This document shows positions 24,909 to 35,572 of a stretch of DNA of 64,000 bases, piece after piece. Source of the stretch: Neckera pumila (taxonomy: Eukaryota > Streptophyta > Bryopsida > Hypnales > Neckeraceae); contig OZ018413.1 of assembly GCA_963969595.1 (NCBI GenBank), positions 6,476,711 through 6,540,710 of the forward strand, read 5' to 3'. Position 1 is the first letter of the stretch; the number at the start of each line of letters is the position of its first letter. The position numbers were made by a program, and so were the translations under genes. The notes beneath the pieces are model-generated. The model had not been told where the DNA came from, did no database searches, and saw only the letters and a program-made list of their open reading frames with translations.

Positions 24909-25699
24909 GTAAGCATGGTTTCATTCATGAGACTGGTTAATCTTTGGGTCATTTTTATATCTAATTGTCGGCGATTGAAGGAGGATTCCATCGCACCAAG
25001 GAATGGGTTATTTGAACCCGTATACAAAAGTTATGAGAGGTCAAAGTTAGGTCGGTAGATGGTGTCACTTGCTTCTTTGACCAGACATACATTTAGATTG
25101 AGGGGTGTACACCAGCTGAACCTCTGATGAAGTGTCCCGACCTCATGGGTTCCTTTTGTTTGTAGCCGGGGTAGTACAAGTAGAAACTGACTGTGTACCG
25201 TAGTCTCGACCTTGTTCTCAATATCCTCTCCAGCAACACAATCGCACTGAAACTTCATGAATGAAAATTCCTTCCGACCACCGGAAGAAGAGAAAAAGCT
25301 GGAGAAAAATTAGCAGTAGCTGCAGTAATCACCGTCTAAATGTTAGTTTGACTGGCACGCTCCGTTCCGTGAAGGATGAGCGAGAGTTCAAGTAAAGCTC
25401 AAGAACAAAAAGCAAAGAGCCAGAAAGCTAGGGAGCTGAAAACAGGGTCCTGATTAATTTCACATGGAATCGTGGATTAGGGATCAGAGAGAATTTGTAG
25501 AGTCTGCTGCAAAGGATTGTTGTACTTGAAATCCGGATTCGATCGTCTCCCTACTTTTGCTCCTTCCGACTTTTATCAGTCATTCTCACTGGAATCGGGC
25601 TACTGTTGGTGAACAGGCTGTCCTCGCCAGGGTTTGTAACGCACATCGTCTCTTGCTCAGTCTGCCATTATTAGCGTAACAGAGCAGCTCCGTTGAGTC

Positions 25700-26290
25700 C
25701 ACGGTGTTGTTTGTGGCTCACCTTTCGTTTTGGAATCCGTTATTCCTCAATTGAGCAAATACTCTTCTCAGCAAGCGTTTTGAAGTGGAACGATTTGGTG
25801 TTCTTGTCTTCAGCTACCTATCAACGTTTGGCCATGGCGCTCTTCTTTGATAGTAGGTGACTTCCTCTTCATGCTCGTTCTAAACTGGTATCGTTGTTGA
25901 TGTGGGTCGGTGATTGTGGACCCCATGAAAACCTGTACCAGTGCTTGCTCTCCTTTCGGGTTGATTATCGTCGTGTCACTATAGCTGGTTGAGGTTAAGG
26001 ATTCAAGACAGTGTTAAGCAAAAGTTGCTCGGTTTAAGGGTAGGAGCATCTACGTCGTCATTTTTTCTGGTGAGCGTGGTTCCTAGTATGGGACTGGATG
26101 ATTTTTATATGATATTGTTGGCGAATGAAAGAGGATTCTATCGCACCAAGGTATTCGTTATTTGGACCCAGTTATGAAGGGTTAAAGTGGTGTCGGTAAG
26201 TGGTGTCAATTGCTTCTTTGACGGTGTTTTTCCTATTTGATTAAGGGTGTACACCAGCTGAACCTCGGATGAAGTGTCCCCCCCTTAAGG
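25700..26290 (+). repeat. Leader module copy 2b
   Basis: Second module of unit 2. The exon end reads ATGGCGCTCTTCTTTGATAG followed by TAGGTG, so the usual donor is altered. The micro-exon and 'atcgcaccaagg' block are present. Confidence 0.6.
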
Positions 26291-27710
26291 ATCCATTTGC
26301 TTTGTGGTAGAGTAAGTTAGTAAGTAGAAACAGAGTGTGTTTTAAGAACCTGGTTCTTAAGATTATTGGGTACTGTACCTGCAGACCTAGAATCAGGTTT
26401 TCGGAAATTGCTCGCGTTCTTTATTGCACTACACATTGACTCCTATTTCCTTTCTTGCATGCCAATAGTGTTTAGAATATCCCAACCAAGTCTCACTGTG
26501 TGCAGGTATCGCAGGCTTTTGAGTATGATCGTTGTGATTTCTTCCTTAGCACTATCATGGTCAGGCTATTACTTGCAGCACTCTCAAATAGCCCAGCAGA
26601 CAGCGGTAATGCTCCTGATGATGGGGTCTTTGGTCGCGAGGACTGTGCACTGTTTAGGACCTTGGTTTCAATTCCTTTATTGTTTGTTGTGTGAGGATTT
26701 TCATGTCTTCATCATTAATGTTGGACTTCGAAACTTGAGCAGAACTGTAGGACCATGGAGAGTCTCTTGTGACTTTGTGGTGAAGCAGATACAACACCAA
26801 AGTTTATCGCACAACTGCTCGTTGGTGCCGTGTGGTGAGAGTCTGGACGTTAATCTTGTTATTGATTTCTCCTTTGTTGTTATTCACATTCTATGAATGC
26901 TTTGAGGAGGTGCTCTTCGTACACGTAACAACTTGGATGTTTGTACTTTGTTCGTGCAATGCTGTGTGCTCGTCATATAGATGTGAATTCTGTTTTGAGT
27001 TGGTTACATATTACAGGTCTGAGTTGCTTTCCATTGTATGAGGACACGTTAATAGAATTTTGGTTAACTTGTTAGTCCTTGGCATTGATCGCAGGAGATT
27101 TGCAGGTTTGGGTTTGAGAGAGCTGGATGATGAAGTGATGAATCTTCCGGATGTTGGACTTTTCCATGAATCCATTGAAATCTATTTCTGTCTATTATTG
27201 CGTAAGGGTAAACAATCTCAGGTGTACTCTAGTCTAGTGCTTTCTGTAAACTGTCTATAATGGAGTTTTTATTTTTTGGAATCTACTAGAATTCTTGGAC
27301 AAAAGTAAAATGTTTGTTGCCAATTCTATAACTGTATGAGCGTCGATCGATTGTTAGCTATAGGAGTCTCTTGGCCTATTTCATTTGTTGGTCAAGATTC
27401 TGGGGCCTAACCCTCATCCCATCGGCTTTAGCCGAGAAATTGTCCTCAAAAATTGGGTCGTAGATGCTTCTTAGGTTTCTATTTGATTGTTGGAGGTGTA
27501 TATGTTTCTTTCTATTTTGCGGAGCAATTTGGGATACAGAATGAAATATAAAATTTGGTTTTAAGACAATTGAAGAGAGCACCAAAATTAGATGTAAGTC
27601 AATCTTGTGGTGGCTTTGTTTGACACACCTGTGGTATATCTGAGTATGGGCTGTCGTGGTTCGTCGTTCTTTCTTCAGTATTGATGACCCCATTTATTGT
27701 ATTTGTACAG

Positions 27711-27838
27711 GTTGACAAGGGATGCACACTTTTGCTTTGGGGGCTATTTTCATGCCTAGCTTTTGGAGCTTTCCTGAACCATGGAAGAGCCGGAGCCTAT
27801 GAATAGTCCTTCTGGCATACTTCCCGGAACAGGAGAGG
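27711..27838 (+). CDS. Candidate alternative first coding exon (MEEPEPMNSP...)
   Basis: Bounded by TTGTACAG (ends 27,710) and GTAATG (from 27,839). ATG at 27,781 reads MEEPEPMNSPSGILPGTGE with one leftover base. Splicing to 29,413 gives GTA GTT AAC ATT, in frame with the kinase (V-VNIDAMESLD). The paralogous blocks at 8994-9118 and 29,053-29,177 have GTG in place of this ATG. Function of the short N-terminal segment unknown. Confidence 0.4.
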
Positions 27839-29052
27839 GTAATGCTCCCTCCATTCAAATCAACATCTTGTCACTTTACTTTTGCTTTTTTGAGCTGGTT
27901 GTAAGTCTACATGGTTGGCAAGATTAATATACTAGGAGCCCGTGCTTCAAAATGCCTAGTAAATAAAGGATCAAATCCAGTTGATGATAATTGCTTGCTT
28001 TTAACACAAACACCAATGCTTAATCCTACTACATGTGATTGCAAGTATGGATATTGGAGTTTGATGTTTTAGTACAAATTCTATGACTATGGAAACTGAT
28101 TTGTGATTTGTGGTGTAACAGATTCAACACCGTAGTTTACCGCACAGCTTTGTGGTTGCTCTCCTTGGTGAGAATCTGGACTTCAATTTTGATGTTTGAT
28201 TTAATCTTCACACAGAATCTATGGATTCTTTGAGTAGGTTCTCTTCATTATACATGAATGTCACATTTTTGCACTTGCTTCTTGCCATTCTATTTCACTC
28301 GTCATATGGATGTCAATTCTATTTTGTGTCGACTCCATCTTACAGGTGTGAGTTGCTTGGGATGGATTGTTGCAAATTTGAAAATAGTCTAGAAGTGTTG
28401 TTTGAGGTTTGGGTTTGAGAGAGGTGGATGCTGAAGTGGTGAATATTCCGGATGCTGGACTTCTCCCCGAACTACATTGAATGCGATGTCTGTCTCTTTT
28501 TGTGGTTAGGTGAACACTTTGAGGTTTAAATCGTATTCTTGAATGCAAACCATTCTTTAAATGAGCTTTGCTTTTTTTGGGTATCTGCTGGTATTAGTTT
28601 GAATCATTCTTGGACAAAAAATAAACGATTAGCTCACTCTACATCTAGCTATTTCATGCTAGTTCTCAACCTGGATCAGTGTAGATTGTTATCTATTGGG
28701 GTATCTTGGCTAAACTATGTTTGTTTGGCTAATTTGTGGCATGGCCCGAGCCGAATAGCTTTCAATTGGCAGAGAAATGTGCTTAGAAATTGAGTAAAAG
28801 ATGCTTCTTACATTGATGTTTTCATTGTTTGAGTTGCATGCTTATTACTTCTTTCTTCTCTGAGGAAGTTGGGATACAATTTGAAGCATGAATTTTAGTC
28901 TTGAAACGGTTTGAGAGCAAAACAGATTTTTAGATTCAACTCAATGTCTTTGACACTTTTTACTTTTTTGGACCTCTTTCAGTGAGGATGGTTTTTCTTG
29001 TTCCGTCTTTGCATCCTAGGTATTGATGCCCAACTTTTGTTGTAGTGTGCAG

Positions 29053-29177
29053 GTTGATGACATGCACCCTCTAGGTTAAGGGGATTTTTTGTACCTAGAC
29101 TTTGGAGCTTCTTTATAGTGTGGAAGAGCAAGAACTTGTGAATAGTCCTTTTGCTACACTTTTTGAGGCAGGAGAAG
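29053..29177 (+). other. Second copy of the exon-like block, start codon replaced by GTG
   Basis: Bounded by TGTGCAG and GTAATG. It reads VEEQELVNSPFATLFEAGE in the homologous frame, phase 1 at the end, with stops upstream. It could be 5' UTR or a skipped duplicate exon. Confidence 0.4.
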
Positions 29178-29412
29178 GTAATGCTCATGCCATTTCATGT
29201 AACATCCTCTTTGTTCAGTTTTGGTTAATTGAATTGAGCTAGTTGTAATTGTACATGTTTAGTAAGATCAATATACTAGAAGTACTTCCTGGAATTGGCC
29301 AAATAAGTTTAAGATCTATTCCAATTGATGCGTTTAGTTTGCATTTAATATATTTGTTGATGCTTAATGTGTATGGTGTTTAATCTTGCAAAATGCAATT
29401 GAATGTGTGCAG

Positions 29413-30903
29413 TAGTTAACATTGATGCAATGGAAAGCCTTGACTTATGCTTGAAGCTTTCGCAAGGTTGTCTTGAGGCAGTGCGGAAGATGCCTTCTCG
29501 AAATTTTAACATCGAGCAATGTGGATATCTTGTTGATAAACTTGATGTGGTGGTTCAAGTTGCAAGGTCCTTCTTTGAGGTGTCTGGTTTCCAACATTGT
29601 GGTCTTGATTCTTCTTGGAATGTTACCAAGTGGGTTGGAATCTTCAAGCTCTTGGTGGCTTTGGGAAAGCAAATTGAGGACTTCCTTGTTGAATGCTCGA
29701 AATCTGCTTGGGTGGAAGCTGCAATGACCTTTACAAATGTGGTAGACTTTGTGTCATCTTTGGGATTCAATTTGGAGTTGTGCAAGGTTTTGTTATTGGA
29801 AGGCAAATGTGCAACAGTGCAGAGTGGCCTAACTTGGGTTGAAGTGGATACCCTTAATAGAGCTGAAGTTGAAATGGTGAAGTTGAAGGCCATTGTGGAT
29901 AAGGATTATTTACTCAAGAAAGTGACATTAGCATTGGATACTTCAGATTTGGCAAAGTATCTTCTTCGGAGACTTGTGAGTGTTCATCCCAATCCCACTT
30001 GTGATGAGGGCAATATTCTTGGCAACTTGTTTGCTTGGGCGGTCTCCGGTGGGCATGAAGAGAAATTGGGGAGGGGTGGCTTTGCTAGTGTATACAAGGC
30101 GATGTGGTTGGGAACCCCAGTTGCCAAGAAGACATTCTTTGGTCGAGAGAATCCATTCTTCTTGAAGGAAGTGGAAATCCTCTCCCAATTATGTCATCCC
30201 AACATCACTTCCATGTTTTGTAGTGTGATGACCAAGAGGAGTTGTTCCATCATCATGGAATTAATGGATGGTGATTTGTTTGCCTTGATTCAAAGAAGAT
30301 GTGGTGAGCATAGTGATTCTCCTCCCTTCTCCATTCTTGAAGGAGTGGACTTGATGCTTCAAATTGGTGAAGGTGTGAATTACCTTCACAGCAAAGGAAT
30401 CATCCATAGGGATTTGAAGTCCAATAATATTCTTGTGAAGATGGTGAGAATTGCCGACATGGACACCGGGTATGTGCAAGCCAAAGTGGTGGACTTTGGT
30501 CTCTCTAAAACAAAGGAGGGAAGTGGCACATATTCCCAAATGACTTACAATGAGGGTACTTTTCGATGGATGGCTCCTGAATTGGTCAAGCCTAGTGTAG
30601 ACGATCCAGAATGCGTTGCAAGGAGTGAAGGAATTCTAAATTATAAGTTCAAGTGCGATGTGTATAGTTTTGCGATGGTGTGTTATGAGATTTTGACTGG
30701 GGATTTACCTTTCAAAGATGAGTCTTCGCCAAAGAAAATAAAGGAAATGGTGTTAATGGGTGAGCGTCTGGCATTGCCTATTGATTGTCCAATCATATTG
30801 AAGGCTTTGATTGAAAAGTGTTGGATTGGCAACCCCAAAGAGCGTCCCACTTTTGGCAGCATTTGCTCAACACTCAAATACTTGAAGTATATGCTAATGA
30901 GAG
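29413..30903 (+). CDS. TKL-type protein kinase exon of a kinase-LRR protein (helical N-domain plus kinase)
   Basis: Acceptor TGTGCAG ends at 29,412. The first internal Met is at 29,430 (MESLDLCLKL), giving 491 residues before a phase-1 donor (AGAG|GTACTT). Residues about 1-185 are helix-rich and lack signal or membrane segments. The stretch around 63-120 (WNVTKWVGIFKLL...IEDFLVEC...) resembles the DUF1221/HeLo-type N-domain of plant MLKL-like kinases; that assignment is from memory of the family. The kinase spans about 211-490: Gly loop LGRGGFASV (213-221), ATP-site Lys in VAKK (231-234), alpha-C Glu in FLKEVEIL, HRDLKSNN (326-333), DFG (355-357), APE (382-384), and a subdomain-XI-like CWIGNPKERPTF. 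All catalytic residues are present, so it is predicted to be an active Ser/Thr kinase of TKL type. Joined to 31,263-35,572. Its unit 1 paralogue is broken. Likely cytoplasmic; an immune role is inferred only. Confidence 0.88.
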
Positions 30904-31262
30904 GTACTTTTCTTCTTGTATCCTCAATTATGGATTGGTTTTTTATCCAAAAAGCATGTATTGTTTATAATTGGGTTTGTGACTACAATTGAATAGTAGT
31001 GATCCTGAAGAGTTTTTTCATGTTGAATTTAGATCTTTCAAATACTAATCTATATGATTATTTAGCAATGCTTTAGTTAGTCTAAAAAGTTACTTTGGGT
31101 TTTGTAGCTTGTATGTGACATTGTTTTTGGCAGGAATAGAAGTTTGGTTAAATTATACACCTTTAGAAAGATTAAGTTACTTAAACATCATGTGCATGTG
31201 AACCTTGAAGTTTGATGTTCCATCTTGTTGATTGACCATTGTCAATTTATGCACATGTCCAG
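30904..31262 (+). other. Phase-1 intron between kinase and LRR exons
   Basis: GTACTT donor at 30,904 and CATGTCCAG acceptor ending 31,262, 359 bp. Removing it joins ...YMLMR-G to FETLAIESGDLSFL with no frame change. The unit 1 copy keeps the same donor, acceptor and phase (11,559-11,896). Without splicing the kinase frame stops at 30,990. Confidence 0.8.
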
Positions 31263-34200
31263 GTTTCGAGACCTTGGCAATAGAATCAGGGGACTTGTCG
31301 TTTTTGAGCACTCTCAATTTGGAAGAGTGTTCAAGTTTGGAGGCATTGCCAAAGGAAGTGGAGAACTTATCTTCGTTGACGACTCTCACTTTGGATGGTT
31401 CTTCAAGCTCGGAGGTCTTGTCAAAGGCACTAGAGAACTTGTCTTGTTTGACTACTTTATTTTTGACAAAGTGTCAAAACATGGAAGCTTTGCCACAGGA
31501 AGTGGGGCACTTGTCTTCCATGACCACTCTAGGTTTGAGTGGGTGTTCAAGCTTGGTCTTTCCAAAGAAAATGGGGAACTTGTCTTCCTTGACCACTTTA
31601 GATTTGAGTGGGTGTTCAAGCTTGGTGGCCTTGCCGCAGGAAGTGGGGAACTTGTCTTCCTTGACCACTCTAGATTTGAGTGAGTGTTCAAGCTTGGTGG
31701 CCTTGCCAAAGGAAGTGGAGAATTTGTCTTCTTTGACCACTCTACATTTGAGTGGGTGTTCAAGCTTGGTGGCCTTGCCAGAGGAAGTAAGGGACTTGTC
31801 TTCCTTGACCACTCTAGATTTGAGTGGGTGTTTGAGCTTGGTGGCCTTGCCAAAGGAAGTGGGGAACTTGTCTTCCTTGACCACTTTAGATTTGCGTCGG
31901 TGTACAAGCTTGGCGACCTTGCCAAAGGAAGTGGGGAACTTGTCTTCCTTGACCAGTTTAGATTTGCGTCGGTGTACAAGCTTGGCAACCTTGCCAAAGG
32001 AAGTGGGGAACTTGTCTTCCTTGACCAGTTTAGATTTGCGTCGGTGTACAAGCTTGGCGACCTTGCCAAAGGAAGTGGGGAACTTGTCTTCCTTGACCAG
32101 TTTAGATTTGCGTCGGTGTACAAGCTTAGCGACCTTGCCGCAGGAAGTGGGGAACTTGTCTTCCTTGACCACTCTACATTTGAGTGTGTGTTCAAGCTTG
32201 GTGGCCTTGCCAGAGGAAGTAAGGGACTTGTCTTCCTTGACCACTCTACATTTGAGTGTGTGTTTGAGCTTGGTGACCTTGCCGCAGGAAGTGGGGAACT
32301 TGTCTTCCTTGACCACTCTAGATTTGAGTGGGTGTTTGAGCTTGGTGGCCTTGCCGCAGGAAGTGGGGAACTTGTCTTCCTTGACCAGTTTAGATTTGAG
32401 TAAGTGTTCAAGCTTGGTGGCCTTGCCAAAGGAAGTGGGGTACTTGTCTTCATTGATCATTTTAAATTTGAGTGGGTGTTCAAGCTTGGTGGCCTTGCCA
32501 GAGGAAGTGGGGAACTTGTCTTTCTTGACCACTCTACATTTGAGTGGGTGTTCCAGCTTGGTGGCCTTGCCAAAGGAAGTGGGGAACTTGTCTTCCTTGA
32601 CCAATCTAGATTTGCGTCGGTGTTCAAGCTTGACGACCTTGCCAAAGGAAGTGGGGAACTTGTTATCCTTGACCATTTTAGATTTGAGTAGGTGTTCTAG
32701 CTTGGTGGCCTTGCCAAAGGAAGTGTGGGACTTGTCTTCATTGACCACTCTACATTTGAATGGATGTTCAAGCTTGGTGGCCTTGCCACAGGAAGTGGGG
32801 AACTTGTCTTCTTTGACCACTCTAGATATGAGTGGGTGCTCAAGCTTGGTGGCCTTGCCAAAAGAACTAGGGAACTTGTCTTCCTTGACCATTCTAGATT
32901 TGAGTGGGTGTTTGAGCTTGGTGGCCTTGCCACAGGAAGTGGGGAACTTGTTTTCCTTGACCACTCTAGATTTGAGTGGGTGTTTGAGCTTGGTGGCCTT
33001 GCCAAAGGAAGTGGGGAACTTGTCTTCCTTGACCACTTTAGATTTGCGTCGGTGTACAAGCTTGGCGACCTTGCCAAAGGAAGTGGGGAACTTGTCTTCC
33101 TTGACCAGTTTAGATTTGCGTCGGTGTACAAGCTTGGCAACCTTGCCAAAGGAAGTGGGGAACTTGTCTTCCTTGACCAGTTTAGATTTGCGTCGGTGTA
33201 CAAGCTTGGCGACCTTGCCAAAGGAAGTGGGGAACTTGTCTTCCTTGACCAGTTTAGATTTGCGTCGGTGTACAAGCTTAGCGACCTTGCCACAGGAAGT
33301 GGGGAACTTGTCTTCCTTGACCACTCTACATTTGAGTGTGTGTTCAAGCTTGGTGGCCTTGCCAGAGGAAGTAAGGGACTTGTCTTCCTTGACCACTCTA
33401 CATTTGAGTGTGTGTTTGAGCTTGGTGACCTTGCCGCAGGAAGTGGGGAACTTGTCTTCCTTGACCACTCTAGATTTGAGTGGGTGTTTGAGCTTGGTGG
33501 CCTTGCCGCAGGAAGTGGGGAACTTGTCTTCCTTGACCAGTTTAGATTTGAGTAAGTGTTCAAGCTTGGTGGCCTTGCCAAAGGAAGTGGGGTACTTGTC
33601 TTCATTGATCATTTTAAATTTGAGTGGGTGTTCAAGCTTGGTGGCCTTGCCAGAGGAAGTGGGGAACTTGTCTTTCTTGACCACTCTACATTTGAGTGGG
33701 TGTTCCAGCTTGGTGGCCTTGCCAAAGGAAGTGGGGAACTTGTCTTCCTTGACCAATCTAGATTTGCGTCGGTGTTCAAGCTTGACGACCTTGCCAAAGG
33801 AAGTGGGGAACTTGTTATCCTTGACCATTTTAGATTTGAGTAGGTGTTCTAGCTTGGTGGCCTTGCCAAAGGAAGTGTGGGACTTGTCTTCATTGACCAC
33901 TCTACATTTGAATGGATGTTCAAGCTTGGTGGCCTTGCCACAGGAAGTGGGGAACTTGTCTTCTTTGACCACTCTAGATATGAGTGGGTGCTCAAGCTTG
34001 GTGGCCTTGCCAAAAGAACTAGGGAACTTGTCTTCCTTGACCATTCTAGATTTGAGTGGGTGTTCAAGCTTGGTGGCCTTGCCACAGGAAGTGGGGAACT
34101 TGTTTTCTTTGACCACTCTAGATTTGAGTAAGTGTTTGAGCTTGGTGGCCTTGCCAAAGGAAGTGGGGGACTTATCTTCATTGATCACTCTAAATTTGAG

Positions 34201-35572
34201 TAAGTGTTCAAGCATGGTGGCCTTGCCAGAGGAAGTGGAGAACTTGTCTTTCTTGACCACTCTACATTTGAGTGGGTGCTCAAGCTTGGTGGCCTTGCCA
34301 GAGGAAGTAAGGGACTTGTCTTCCTTGACCACTCTACATTTGAGTGCGTGTTTGAGCTTGGTGACCTTGCCACAGGAAGTGGGGAACTTGTTTTCCTTGA
34401 CCACTCTAGATTTGAGTGGGTGTTTGAACTTGGTGGCCTTGCCGCAGGAAGTGGGGAACTTGTCTTCCTTGACCACTCTACATTTGAGTGGGTGTTCAAG
34501 CTTGGTAGCCTTGCCGCAGGAAGTGGGGAACTTGTCTCCCTTGACCACTTTAGATTTGCGTCGGTGTACAAGCTTGGCGACCTTGCCAAAGGAAGTGGGG
34601 AACTTGTCTTCCTTGACCAGTTTAGATTTGCGTCGGTGTACAAGCTTGGCGACCTTGCCAAAGGAAGTGGGGAACTTGTCTTCCTTGACCAGTTTAGATT
34701 TGCGTCGGTGTACAAGCTTGGCGACCTTGCCGCAGGAAGTGGGGAACTTGTCTTCCTTGACCACTCTACATTTGAGTGTGTGTTCAAGCTTGGTGGCCTT
34801 GCCAGAGGAAGTAAGGGACTTGTCTTCCTTGACCACTCTACATTTGAGTGGGTGTTTGTGCTTGGTGACCTTGCCGCAGGAAGTGGGGAACTTGTCTTCC
34901 TTGACCACTCTAGATTTGAGTGGGTGCTCAAGCTTGGTGGCCTTGCCGCAGGAAGTGGGGAACTTGTCTTCCTTGACCATTCTAGATTTGCGTCGGTGTT
35001 CAAGCTTGGTGGCCTTGCCAAAGGAAGTGGGGAACTTGTTATCCTTGACCATTCTAGATTTGAGTAGGTGTTCTAGCTTGGTGGCCTTGCCAAGGGAAGT
35101 GTGGGACTTGTCTTCATTGACCACTCTACATTTGAATGGGTATTCAAGCTTGGTGGCCTTGCCACAGGAAGTGGGGAACTTGTCTTCTTTGACCACTCTA
35201 GATATGAGTGGGTGCTCAAGCTTGGTGGCCTTGCCAAAAGAAGTGGGGAACTTGTCTTCCTTGACCATTCTAGATTTGAGTGGGTGTTTGAACTTGGTGG
35301 CCTTGCCACAGGAAGTGGGGAACTTGTTTTCTTTGACCACTCTAGATTTGAGTAAGTGTTTGAGCTTGGTGGCCTTGCCAAAGGAAGTGGGGGACTTGTC
35401 TTCATTGATCACTCTAAATTTGAGTAAGTGTTCAAGCTTGGTGGCCTTGCCAAAGGAAGTGGGAAACTTGTCTTCCTTGACCACTCTAGATTTGCGTCGG
35501 TGTACAAGCTTGGCGACCTTGCCAAAGGAAGTGGGGAACTTGTCTTCCTTGACCACTCTAGATTTGTGTTAG
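31263..35572 (+). CDS. Giant LRR exon of the kinase-LRR protein (about 60 repeats)
   Basis: About 1,436 residues ending at TAG (35,570-35,572). After a short linker (FETLAIESGDLSFL) it is built almost wholly of 24-residue LRRs encoded by a 72-bp repeat: Leu at 1, 4, 7, 9, 15 and 18, Cys at 12, Pro at 19, Gly-Asn at 23-24. The Cys-bearing, LP-containing form is typical of intracellular plant LRRs such as those of TIR-NBS-LRR proteins. Variable sites (8, 10-11, 13-14, 16-17, 20-21) give a few recurrent repeat types, such as S-G-C-S-S-L-V-A and R-R-C-T-S-L-A-T. Four RRCTSLAT-type repeats stand together at about 31,895-32,130. The stop replaces an ordinary Arg codon; LRR sequence continues beyond it. 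With the kinase exon the protein is about 1,927 residues from MESLD. Probable ligand- or partner-binding solenoid; ligand unknown. Confidence 0.87.
31801..35330 (+). repeat. Higher-order LRR repeats: 1,152 bp, 1,152 bp and a diverged 1,224 bp block
   Basis: 31,801-32,952 and 32,953-34,104 are near-identical at an offset of 1,152 bp (16 x 72). For example, 'taagtgttcaagcttggtgg' at 32,401 recurs at 33,553. A third, more diverged block is offset by 1,224 bp (17 x 72), as with the GTGTGGGACTTG landmark at 33,871 and 35,095. This is a recent multi-repeat duplication that kept the frame. Confidence 0.8.

Larger units (their letters stand above)
24510..25150 (+). repeat. Leader module copy 2a
   Basis: Most complete copy in unit 2, with the ATG-bearing exon end, micro-exon, 'atcgcaccaagg' block and 'accagctgaacctctgatgaag' end. 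Confidence 0.7.
26740..29290 (+). repeat. Tandem duplication inside the unit 2 leader (period about 1.34 kb)
   Basis: 26,740-27,960 and 28,080-29,290 align in order: 'cacaac/cagctttgt' region, 'gagagtctgg' or 'gagaatctgg', TTACAG before 'gtctgagttgctt' or 'gtgtgagttgctt', 'tggatgatgaagtg' or 'tggatgctgaagtg', then the AG-GTTGA...GGAGAGG-GTAATG block. The exon-like ends are 1,342 bp apart. Unit 1 has only one copy. Confidence 0.6.
24201..29412 (+). other. 5' leader region of the intact kinase-LRR gene
   Basis: A 5.2-kb region with many splice-site-bounded, exon-like blocks but no long coding frame. It holds two leader modules (24,510-25,150 and 25,700-26,290), a stretch shared with unit 3 (25,100-25,700 with 62,200-62,790), and an internal tandem duplication (26,740-27,960 with 28,080-29,290), each copy ending in an AG/GT-bounded block. 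Probably 5' UTR and small first exons; several alternative transcription starts are possible. Confidence 0.55.

Noticed and set aside
26366..26896. 176-codon plus-strand frame in the unit 2 leader
   Set aside because: Not conserved as an open frame in the paralogous leaders, no domain, and crossed by splice-like borders.
31474..35556. A 1,360-codon open frame on the minus strand across the LRR array
   Set aside because: The 72-bp repeat is a multiple of three and happens to lack stops in this antisense frame, so each repeat copies the same open stretch (VVKEDKFPTSFGKATKLEHP-like). It has no domain, and the sense LRR frame explains the conservation.
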